37,708 nt of DNA from Natronomonas aquatica (GTDB taxonomy: Archaea > Halobacteriota > Halobacteria > Halobacteriales > Haloarculaceae): assembly GCF_024449025.1 (NCBI RefSeq), contig NZ_JAHLKM010000021.1, positions 1-37,708 of the forward strand, given 5' to 3'. The position numbers and the translations under genes were made by a program. The notes below the pieces were generated by a model that was not told the DNA's origin, did not search any database, and worked only from the letters and a program-made list of their open reading frames with translations. This document shows positions 14,770 to 22,069 of the stretch, piece by piece (position 1 is the stretch's first letter; each line of letters starts with the position of its first letter).

Positions 14770-15441
14770 TCAGAGCCGGTAGACCGGAGCTTTGAGCCAC
14801 CGCTCGGCGGAATCCCTGTCGGGAAAGCGTCGACAAGCAAGCGTGATCGGCGTCTCGATCCGGCCGACCCGGATGAGAGCGAGCGCCGTCGAAACCGGGT
14901 CGGCGGCGTCGAACGACGGGGGATCGCGGTTGGGAACCCTCGAGAGCGCGGTCTCGACCGCGGGGGAGACGGCCGCGATCAGTTCCTCGCGAGCCCGCCG
15001 TTCGAGGTTTTCGAGCCGGTCCTCGAGCCGGAGCCTGCGCTCGCGGACGTCCCGGGCTTCCCGAGCCCGATCCCGCGCGTCCGCGAGCGCCTCTTTCGCG
15101 GCGGCGTGTTCGGTTTCGGCCTCCGAGAGCGCCCGGATCGCGTCCCGGTAGTCCGCTTCGATAGCACCGTCGTCGGTCTCCCGGAGCCGCCCCCGAACCG
15201 TCGCGACGCGCTCGCGTTTCGCCTCGAGGTCGGCGGCGGTTTCGGCGACCTGCCGCCGGAGTTCCGCCCGGGGAGGGACCGGCTCCGGATCCGAAAGCGA
15301 CCGCAGTTCGGCCTCGGTCTCGCGGATCGACTCCTCGACGCTCGTCGTGACGCCCAGCGAACGGGCGGTCGCGGCGAGGGCGGCCCGACGGGAGAGAGAC
15401 ATCCCCGGGACGATCACCTTGACGTGTCGATAGAGACTCAT
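14770..15441 (-). CDS. Coiled-coil protein (223 residues) in mcm-linked gene set
   Basis: The N-terminal 30 residues (MSLYRHVKVIVPGMSLSRRAALAATARSLGV) form a short basic domain. About residues 35-155 are almost continuous heptad-like, charge-rich helix (EESIRETEAELRSL, AAKEALADARDRAREARDVR), strongly predicted as a coiled coil by eye. The last 60 residues form a compact segment (SPAVETALSRVP, RIETPITLACRRFPDRDSAERW). Such a design suits a dimeric scaffold or bridging protein. Its ATG overlaps the stop of the 112-residue gene by 4 bp (TCAT at 15438-15441), so translation is coupled. No known family; a replication or chromosome-structuring role is only suggested by the neighbours. Confidence 0.75.
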   Translation of the reverse strand: MSLYRHVKVIVPGMSLSRRAALAATARSLGVTTSVEESIRETEAELRSLSDPEPVPPRAELRRQVAETAADLEAKRERVATVRGRLRETDDGAIEADYRDAIRALSEAETEHAAAKEALADARDRAREARDVRERRLRLEDRLENLERRAREELIAAVSPAVETALSRVPNRDPPSFDAADPVSTALALIRVGRIETPITLACRRFPDRDSAERWLKAPVYRL

Positions 15442-15776
15442 AGCTCCCGTGTCCGCAGTTCCTCCGGGGTCGGATGAGGGCTATCGACAGCGAACTTCGC
15501 GTACGGGGTACTCGGACACTCACGGCACTCGTAAGCCCGGGCGGCCACCCGGACCGCCTCGCGTACCTCCCGGAACTCGTTGAACGGTTCCGTCCGTTCG
15601 ATCTGGACGTCCTCGGGGTGTTTCTCGCGCAGTCGCAACGCGAGAAACGCGCCGTGTTCGGTCGCCTCGAAGAGCGCGGCCCGTCCGAACCCTCGGACGA
15701 CGCTTTCCTCGTGGGTCCGGCAGACGTTCCGGAGGGAGTTCCGTGCGGCCTGCGAGTACGTCACCAACAGCAGCAC
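15438..15776 (-). CDS. Hypothetical protein (112 residues) in mcm-linked gene set
   Basis: A small protein beginning MLLLVTYSQAARNSLRNVCRTHEE. It looks alpha/beta with one ordered core (AALFEATEHGAFLALRLREKHPEDVQIERTE split over strand and helix) and a YECRECPSTPYAKF region in which two cysteines in C-x2-C could bind metal together with a distant Cys or His. That metal idea is an inference. The gene begins 39 bp after the stop of the 84-residue gene and overlaps the coiled-coil gene by 4 bp. I do not recognise the family. The tight spacing with mcm-side genes implies joint expression. Confidence 0.75.
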   Translation of the reverse strand: MLLLVTYSQAARNSLRNVCRTHEESVVRGFGRAALFEATEHGAFLALRLREKHPEDVQIERTEPFNEFREVREAVRVAARAYECRECPSTPYAKFAVDSPHPTPEELRTREL

Positions 15777-15815
15777 GCCCGGTTTTTCACCCGGAGAATA
15801 TATTAAAATTAACGT

Positions 15816-16070
15816 TCAATCGATCGGTTCGACAGTCGGGGCCTCGGCGTCGGTCAGCTCCCGGACCCGCTCGCGGGCTTCCCGTTCCGAGGCCGCGAGC
15901 ACGACCGTCCCGGCGTCCGACCGGTACGCCGAGAGTTCGCCGTCGAACTCGGTCGCGAAGGTCCGGACCGCCGCACGGATCCGGCCTTCGCATCCCTCGA
16001 GGTCGGTTTCGCCGGCCTCGAAATCAGACAGCGCCGACTCGATCCGTCTGAGCGTGGCGATCCGATCCAT
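15816..16070 (-). CDS. Hypothetical protein (84 residues) directly abutting mcm
   Basis: The start codon (plus-strand cat at 16068-16070) touches the mcm TAG stop (16071-16073) without a gap, so translation re-initiation after mcm is likely. The product is acidic with an N-terminal helix pair (DRIATLRRIESALSDFEAG, EGCEGRIRAAVRTFATEF) and a short alpha/beta C-terminal half (ELSAYRSDAGTVVLAAS followed by a helix). Size and layout resemble a small DNA- or protein-binding module, but no family is recognised. Obligatory coupling to mcm makes a role with the helicase plausible. Confidence 0.75.
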   Translation of the reverse strand: MDRIATLRRIESALSDFEAGETDLEGCEGRIRAAVRTFATEFDGELSAYRSDAGTVVLAASEREARERVRELTDAEAPTVEPID

Positions 16071-19000
16071 CTATACCGTCCGGAGGTGGTCGGTCGTCGG
16101 TTCGTAGACGTCACCCTGCCGTCGGAGCTTTTCGATCTCGTGTTCGGCCTGCGATCGCTCCATCCCCATCTCCTCGGCTCGGTCCAGCACGGTCTCGACC
16201 GGTGCGCCCTCGTCGTACTCGGCTTCGATCTCGCTTATCAGCGCCTTGATGTTCTTGATGCGGTCCCGCTGGCTCTTCGAGGTCCCGGTCTCGACGACGT
16301 CGGCGTCGAATTCGCCGGTCTCGGGGTCGACACCGATATCCTGCAGACACGAGCGGACGATATCGATGACCCGTTCGGCGTCCTCGCGTTCGACGGTATC
16401 CGAGAGCCGCATCCGCGCGGAGGCCTCCGAGAGCCGTACCAGCGCCTCCAGTTTCCGGGCGGTCACCGGTACCGGGGCGTCCTCGCCCTGCCCCTTCGAG
16501 CGCAGATCGACGTAAAAATCCCGGATCTGAGCCTTCGCCTCCTCGGACATCATCGGATAGCAGTTCCGCTTCGCGTGGGCGATGTACTTCCGCAACAGTT
16601 CGGCGTCAATAGCCGGTTCGACCTTCTCGGTGACGTTCTCGACCTCCTCCTGGGAGACGTCCGATGTCGTCGTGTTCTCCCGGTGGGTGTGTAACTCGCC
16701 CGCGTAGTTGGTGTTGATGATGTGCTCTGCGAGGTTCGCGTCCTCCTCCTCGTCGGGCTGGTCGGTGACGGTGAAGATCAGATCGAACCGCGAGATGAGC
16801 GCGGGCTCTAAGTCGATCTGTTCGCCGATCGACTCGTACTGGTCGAAGCGGCCGTATTTCGGGTTGGCGGCGCCCAGCAGTGAACACCTGGATTTGAGGG
16901 TAGCGTTGATGCCGGCCTTCGAGATGCTGATAGAGTTATGCAGCACGACACCCTGACTGACAAAGGTGTTCGTCGGCTCGACCGTAACGTCGTAGACCCA
17001 CTCACAGGCGTTTTCGCCATAGTTGGGGACAGTTTCGACGTCCCTGACGCGGTAGTATCGGAGGGATGAATGGTCTTCGGCGTCGTCCGTAGAGTTCTCG
17101 ACGAACACCATCGCGTCCTCGTAGCGCTCGTCGGCGGACTCGACGACAGCCTCGACGAACCGCTCGGTCGAATCGCCCATCACGTAGACCTTCCAGGAAT
17201 CCTCTGCCGTGTCGTGATGGATGCGGGAGCCAACGCCGATCTTCGACAGCGCGTCGGCGTAGTCCCGAGCGAGTCCGTCCGATGCCGTCGAAAAGGCCAT
17301 CGCCTCGCTCTCGACGCCGCCGTCCCCCGCGAACGCGCCGACGAGGAACCGGCGTATCTCCTCTTCGGAGGCCCCGAGCACCCGGTCGGGGATCCGTTTC
17401 TCCCGAGCTGTATGCATGAATCCGGGGAAGTTCCGCTCGAACCACCGGTACAGCTTCGTCGAGACCCACCGTTTCGTTACGGTGCCAGCCGCGTTCGTCG
17501 TATCGGTGCTTTCCATCCCGAACACCGACGCCATGAGCCGGTCCATCCGCTCCAGTAATCGCTCGTCCTGGTTCGAAAATCCGATCTCGTGGGCAGAACC
17601 GGCATAGGAGTGTCCCTCGGCGACGAGGAATCCGAGCACTTCGGCGAGATCCTCGGTCAGTTCCGCCGGCAGATGTACGTCCTTCTCTTTGCCGACGTGC
17701 GGTTCGCCGTCGAGTTCGACGGCCGCACTCGAGTTCGGGAGCTTTCGCGGTGCCGGCACGAACGCCCCCTCCTCGATCGCCCGTGCTTCGACGGTGCCGA
17801 CCTCACCGCCGTCGTCGACGAACATCGGATGTTCGGGCGTTACCGTCACTTTGCGCCCGTTCGAGAAGGTTACCCGGACGAACTCCTCGGGCGCTTCGTG
17901 TCGGCTCACACGATCGATCGGGAGCTTCGTCGTCTCGGTGTCCTCGAGATCGACCGAGTGGATGCCGACATCGTCGACCGGGAGGATTTCACAGTCGACG
18001 CCGTCGGTGACTCGGTCGGGGTTTCGCTGCATCCGTTCGTCGACGAACTCGCCGATATCGACGCGCCGGCCGTCCGACAGGAGGATTTCGGTGTCGGGGT
18101 GATAGGACTGCTGTTCGAGCGCTTCGTGCATTGCCGAGCGATCCTCGGAATTGTGGACGACCATTCCATTCGCGACGAAATTGTGTGTGCCCTCGACAGT
18201 GAGATCATAGACAGAGGACCACTGATCTTCGTTTTCAATACGGGTCGTACCGGCGACTCGGCATAGGGCTGCGGTTTCCGACTCACTCGAAGTACGAAGC
18301 CCATTTTTACTGACAGTCCCGCCATCCGTTTTTATACCCGTATTCGATTCGGGGACGAACACGCGATCGCCTGTTCGGAGTTCCTCAGCCCCCCGTTCAA
18401 ACCGACCGTCTGCCTCGTGGACAAAGAACGGATGATCGGGCGTCGTTATCACTGACTCACCAGATTCAAGCAGCACCTCTACTAATTCCGATGGGGCTTC
18501 GTACTCGTGAACAGCGGTCACCGGCCGATCGATGAGTCGGTTATTTTCCGTCATCGTCCGCACATCGAAATCGACGCCCCGGATCGTCCGCCCGTTTTCG
18601 ATCGACTCGACGGTGCCCTCCTCAAGCGCCTCTTCGGCCAGTTGACTGATTCTTCTAGTCCGGCCATCGGCTAGCTGTACGAGCGTATCACCAGTAACAC
18701 ACCGCATCTTATCCAGTTCGTCAACAGCCGCGATCCCTTGGTCGGCGAGGACGAGCGCACCGGCCTCAAGCGTCCACTGTTGGCCGTCGCCGAAGTCATC
18801 GCGAACAGCAGCTGCCGTGTTGTGGGTAACGATCCCGTTTCCGACGAAATTGTGCGTGTCCGGAACAGTCAGATCGAACACTTCCTTCGATCCGATATCT
18901 TCCGCACGCACGACTTCGTCCCATCGGAGTTCTGCGTCGACGGTTTCGATTGAATCACCGTCCGTGGGGACACCGACATGATCCCCAGCTTCAATTTCGG

Positions 19001-21953
19001 AAATCTCTCGCCACTCGATCCCGTCTGGTCCACACACCAGCACCGGCGTCTGTGTAGACGCTTCGAGTTCCTTCCCGTGCTGCGTCTCGATTCGGCGGCA
19101 CGGCCTCTCGGGCATCCGCCACAGGTGCGAGGAATCGGCGTCGACCACCTCGCCGCGTTCCCGGTCGAATGTGCGAACGCCGATCGCTTTCTCGACGGCG
19201 GTTTCAGTCGAAACCGGATCCGGAAGCTCCGATGTGACGAGTTCGCGGATCGGCTTGAACCCTTTTTCGGTGTGTATCGTCGTGTCGCCGGTCACACAGA
19301 GACCGGCGCTCGAGGACCCTTTCCCGGACGTGTACACGGATCGTGGCGCCAGGTTTCGGACGTACTGGAGGAGTTGCGAATTGTGCGAGATGACGTTGTT
19401 CGAAATATAGCTGTGTGTTCCCTCGACTTCGAGATCATAGACCCACTCGTAATCCGGCTCTAGGGCTTCGATCGATTCGATTCTGTCCCAGGCAATATCA
19501 CCGTCTGCGAGCGTTCTGAGCCGGTCGACATCGTCCTCGGCCGAAAGCGCGGCGTCGAGTCGCTGCAGGACGACCCCCTGTGCATCCATCACTCGACCAC
19601 CGTCGGGGACGGCCTCGTTCCGTTCGTAATAGCTGATCGCGGTCTGGGAGACGTCCATGCCGTCGGCCAACGCTGCCTGTGAGATGTTGAGTTCGTCTCG
19701 GGCGGTGAGGATCGCATCCCACTTTTCATCCGTGACCCGTTCGCGGAGCGCGGAGAGCCGCTCAATCCGCGCCTCGAACGCGTCGAGAACGGTTCGTAGG
19801 CTGGACCGTCCCGGATTTCGGTCCCCACGTTCGTAGTGTTGATACGTCGTTCGGGGAACGCCGCAGTCGAACTGCGAGATCGCGAGGGATTCGCGGATCT
19901 CTCGGAGCGTATCCCCGACGTTCGGGACAACACCGGTGTTCGTGTTCGTTTCGACGTCGTCAAATTCGGCGGCCGAGAGGGCCTTCCGTTCGGTGACGAA
20001 CCCGATCCGGTCGACGTAGCGTTCGAAATCGGCCCCGCCGATTCGGAGCCGGTAGCTGCCGTTGTTTCTGGGGTGCAGTTGACTCTGGATACCGAACGAG
20101 AGAAGCAGGCTTCGCACGTTTTCCAGCAGTTCTTCGCTCATCGATGCGATGGTGATTTCTCGTTGTGTCGCTGAAACCGAACACTCACCGTCGACGTACG
20201 CACGCAAAAATTCGGCCTTTCGTTGTGGTGTCGCCCGAAACACCACGTCAGGCACACACTGCTGAGCCGAACGCTCAAGCAGATTTGGCTCTAACGCTTC
20301 GAGGAACCGGGCGAGTTCCACTGATGAACAAATGACGGTCGAGACGCTCGAATTGGTGTAGTGAGGCTTTCTCTGGTATCGCAGTCCTAAATTCTCGATG
20401 ATACTACAGACATCGTCGAGGATTTCATCGTCCGCGTTTGTGATCGTGAGTTGTCGGCTAGATTCTCCGCCGGAAATATGCCCTTCCCCGACGGTATATC
20501 CGATGAGCCTTGCCAACTGGTCAGTGAGCGTTGTGGGGGCGTTTAGCTCGTTCGGATTCGGTGATTCGGACAGATCGTATTGGACATCGATTGATTCGTC
20601 AGGGGCGTTCGGAATCGTTGCCGGTATTGCGATAAAGTCATCTTCTCTCAGTTTCGATGCAGTGGTCGGGCCTAGTTCACCCTTGGTTTGTGTGAAAAGC
20701 GGATGTGAGGGAGTTACTTCGAGCTCTCGCCCGCTTGCAGTCCGAATGTTGTACATTTGATCCGGGGCCTGTCGCTTCCATAGTTTGGTCGCGGTGCCGG
20801 AAGCAATACGTTGGCCGTCGGTTGTCAGGACCGGTATTGAGCATTTTTGATAAAATCCGTCGTCAACCGGAATAGGGTCCTCAAGGTTCTCTTCGACTAT
20901 TTCTCCGATCTTTTTTTCCGTTCCATTTGACAAAGTCACTTTTGTATCAAATTTCTGGCACTTTCCTGTACCCGGATCACCGATCAGAAGCATATGCAGA
21001 TCCCCTCGCGTCCGAGAGCCGTCGGGCAGGTGTTTGGTCACCCCCGAAAACAGCTGCATGATGATGGCGAGTTTCTCCTGTTCGTAGCCGTAAATGGAGG
21101 GCGCCATCGAGCCGATCATCTTCTCGTAGATGTCCGACTCGTTTGAGAGTTCGATGATCCGCTTTTTGTCCTCGTCGGTGATGTCCATGTCCTCGAACTG
21201 CTCGTCCTCGATCTCGACGGAGAGTCCGTCCATGTAGACGTCGAAGACGGGCGATTTCTCCTGGTTCGACCCCTGCTGGTCGAGATGGAGGATGCCGGTC
21301 ACCCGGACGTGGTCGCCGGCGGTCACCTGCCCCGTGATGTCGTCGTCGATGTGGACGTCGATGCTCTGTGGGGTCTCGCCGCCCCGGAGGCCCTCGGGGG
21401 ACTCCTGGACGCGGAGCTTCTGGGCGTCGACGAACTCCGATTGATCGAAGTTGATCTCGAAGGGGCCCTGCCGTTCACAGCCCTGACACTCGTGGGGCTC
21501 GTAGAACTCCCCGGAGGTCTGTGGGATGCGCGAAAGCGTCCCACAGCGCTGGCATTCGAAGGCCGCCTCGGTGACCTTCGGTCGGACGTCGGTCGCCTTC
21601 CGGATGATGCCCGTCACCTCGACGAGCTGTCCGCGGTGCCGGGCGCGGATCTCCCGGATCCCGGTCGTCCGCTGGAGCCCCCGCACCCGGACGTGGGCCT
21701 GCCCGAGTTTCACGTCGACCGGCAGATCGTAGAGTCTGAGCGCCTCCTCGGCGTACTCGCGCATCTGATCCGGCTGGGCGATGAAGTCGTCGGCGATGTC
21801 GGGATCGAACCGATAGAGATCGTCCCACTCGATGTACAGCGATCGCTTCTCGTTGGGGTACTTCTGGGCGAGTTGGCCGATCTCGTTGCGGTAGTAGTCG
21901 CGGTAGAACTGCTCGAACTTGTCGATGATCTCCGTATCCTCCGCGCGAGCCAT
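16071..21953 (-). CDS. mcm: MCM replicative DNA helicase interrupted by four inteins
   Basis: This 1960-codon gene encodes the hexameric AAA+ helicase that unwinds DNA at the fork. Without inteins the protein has 698 residues, normal for haloarchaeal MCM: N-terminal OB/zinc domain with CQRCGT and CQGCER (residues about 155-180), Walker A GDPGTGK ending at K331, Walker B VDELDKM (about 1077-1083), arginine finger region SRFDLIF after the fourth intein, and a C-terminal winged helix. Inteins occupy residues 332-858, 886-1045, 1085-1268 and 1283-1673, so all splicing events fall in about 80 residues of the ATPase core. ATG 21953 gives MARAEDTEIIDKFEQFYR, a standard MCM start; the longer frame to 22046 is non-coding. 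Without splicing the helicase cannot work, because Walker A is cut directly after its lysine. Confidence 0.96.
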   Translation of the reverse strand: MARAEDTEIIDKFEQFYRDYYRNEIGQLAQKYPNEKRSLYIEWDDLYRFDPDIADDFIAQPDQMREYAEEALRLYDLPVDVKLGQAHVRVRGLQRTTGIREIRARHRGQLVEVTGIIRKATDVRPKVTEAAFECQRCGTLSRIPQTSGEFYEPHECQGCERQGPFEINFDQSEFVDAQKLRVQESPEGLRGGETPQSIDVHIDDDITGQVTAGDHVRVTGILHLDQQGSNQEKSPVFDVYMDGLSVEIEDEQFEDMDITDEDKKRIIELSNESDIYEKMIGSMAPSIYGYEQEKLAIIMQLFSGVTKHLPDGSRTRGDLHMLLIGDPGTGKCQKFDTKVTLSNGTEKKIGEIVEENLEDPIPVDDGFYQKCSIPVLTTDGQRIASGTATKLWKRQAPDQMYNIRTASGRELEVTPSHPLFTQTKGELGPTTASKLREDDFIAIPATIPNAPDESIDVQYDLSESPNPNELNAPTTLTDQLARLIGYTVGEGHISGGESSRQLTITNADDEILDDVCSIIENLGLRYQRKPHYTNSSVSTVICSSVELARFLEALEPNLLERSAQQCVPDVVFRATPQRKAEFLRAYVDGECSVSATQREITIASMSEELLENVRSLLLSFGIQSQLHPRNNGSYRLRIGGADFERYVDRIGFVTERKALSAAEFDDVETNTNTGVVPNVGDTLREIRESLAISQFDCGVPRTTYQHYERGDRNPGRSSLRTVLDAFEARIERLSALRERVTDEKWDAILTARDELNISQAALADGMDVSQTAISYYERNEAVPDGGRVMDAQGVVLQRLDAALSAEDDVDRLRTLADGDIAWDRIESIEALEPDYEWVYDLEVEGTHSYISNNVISHNSQLLQYVRNLAPRSVYTSGKGSSSAGLCVTGDTTIHTEKGFKPIRELVTSELPDPVSTETAVEKAIGVRTFDRERGEVVDADSSHLWRMPERPCRRIETQHGKELEASTQTPVLVCGPDGIEWREISEIEAGDHVGVPTDGDSIETVDAELRWDEVVRAEDIGSKEVFDLTVPDTHNFVGNGIVTHNTAAAVRDDFGDGQQWTLEAGALVLADQGIAAVDELDKMRCVTGDTLVQLADGRTRRISQLAEEALEEGTVESIENGRTIRGVDFDVRTMTENNRLIDRPVTAVHEYEAPSELVEVLLESGESVITTPDHPFFVHEADGRFERGAEELRTGDRVFVPESNTGIKTDGGTVSKNGLRTSSESETAALCRVAGTTRIENEDQWSSVYDLTVEGTHNFVANGMVVHNSEDRSAMHEALEQQSYHPDTEILLSDGRRVDIGEFVDERMQRNPDRVTDGVDCEILPVDDVGIHSVDLEDTETTKLPIDRVSRHEAPEEFVRVTFSNGRKVTVTPEHPMFVDDGGEVGTVEARAIEEGAFVPAPRKLPNSSAAVELDGEPHVGKEKDVHLPAELTEDLAEVLGFLVAEGHSYAGSAHEIGFSNQDERLLERMDRLMASVFGMESTDTTNAAGTVTKRWVSTKLYRWFERNFPGFMHTAREKRIPDRVLGASEEEIRRFLVGAFAGDGGVESEAMAFSTASDGLARDYADALSKIGVGSRIHHDTAEDSWKVYVMGDSTERFVEAVVESADERYEDAMVFVENSTDDAEDHSSLRYYRVRDVETVPNYGENACEWVYDVTVEPTNTFVSQGVVLHNSISISKAGINATLKSRCSLLGAANPKYGRFDQYESIGEQIDLEPALISRFDLIFTVTDQPDEEEDANLAEHIINTNYAGELHTHRENTTTSDVSQEEVENVTEKVEPAIDAELLRKYIAHAKRNCYPMMSEEAKAQIRDFYVDLRSKGQGEDAPVPVTARKLEALVRLSEASARMRLSDTVEREDAERVIDIVRSCLQDIGVDPETGEFDADVVETGTSKSQRDRIKNIKALISEIEAEYDEGAPVETVLDRAEEMGMERSQAEHEIEKLRRQGDVYEPTTDHLRTV
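16935..18107 (-). other. MCM intein 4 (391 residues) with LAGLIDADG endonuclease
   Basis: It starts with Ser1283 (SYHPDTEILLS), a serine instead of cysteine nucleophile, and ends VLHN at 1673 before Ser1674. Block B is VTPEHPMF. Two endonuclease motifs, LAEVLGFLVAEGHS (about residue 1436) and FLVGAFAGDGGVES (about residue 1535), keep their acidic residues, so homing activity is possible. C-terminal block: VYDVTVEPTNTFVSQG. Only 14 extein residues separate it from intein 3. Confidence 0.92.
18150..18701 (-). other. MCM intein 3 (184-residue mini-intein)
   Basis: It starts CVTGDTLVQL at residue 1085, directly after the Walker B-containing DELDKMR, and ends VVHN at 1268 before Ser1269. Block B is canonical (TTPDHPFF) and the C-terminal block is VYDLTVEGTHNFVANG. 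No LAGLIDADG motif remains, though a short low-complexity linker (about 25 residues of Lys/Ser/Thr/Glu) may be the scar of a lost endonuclease. Confidence 0.9.
18819..19298 (-). other. MCM intein 2 (160-residue mini-intein)
   Basis: It starts CVTGDTTIHT at residue 886, after SSSAGL, and ends VTHN at 1045 before Thr1046. Block A, a block B-like STQTPVLV and block F/G (VFDLTVPDTHNFVGNG) are present; there is no endonuclease. The usual TxxH histidine of block B is replaced here (ASTQTPV), which may slow the first splicing step. Confidence 0.9.
19380..20960 (-). other. MCM intein 1 (527 residues), with LAGLIDADG endonuclease and HTH domains
   Basis: It begins with Cys332 directly after the Walker A lysine and ends ISHN before extein Ser859, so the splicing residues (Cys1, His-Asn end, Ser+1) are intact. 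Inside are block B (VTPSHPLF), two LAGLIDADG-type motifs (LARLIGYTVGEGHIS near residue 480 and FLRAYVDGECSVS near residue 585, each with an acidic residue), and then two XRE-like helix-turn-helix segments (about residues 682-718 and 748-782). The C-terminal splicing block is VYDLEVEGTHSYISNN. Its base composition is lower in GC than the flanking exteins, which supports recent mobility. Confidence 0.92.
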
Positions 21954-22069
21954 TTGGGTATCACGTCTTGGCGCGCCACCGAATAAGAACCTTGCCTCCG
22001 GGGAGGGAGCCACCCCGATCTCAGCGGGTGTCGGTGGCGCCGGCACCGGTGCCGGTGTCGGTGCCGACG

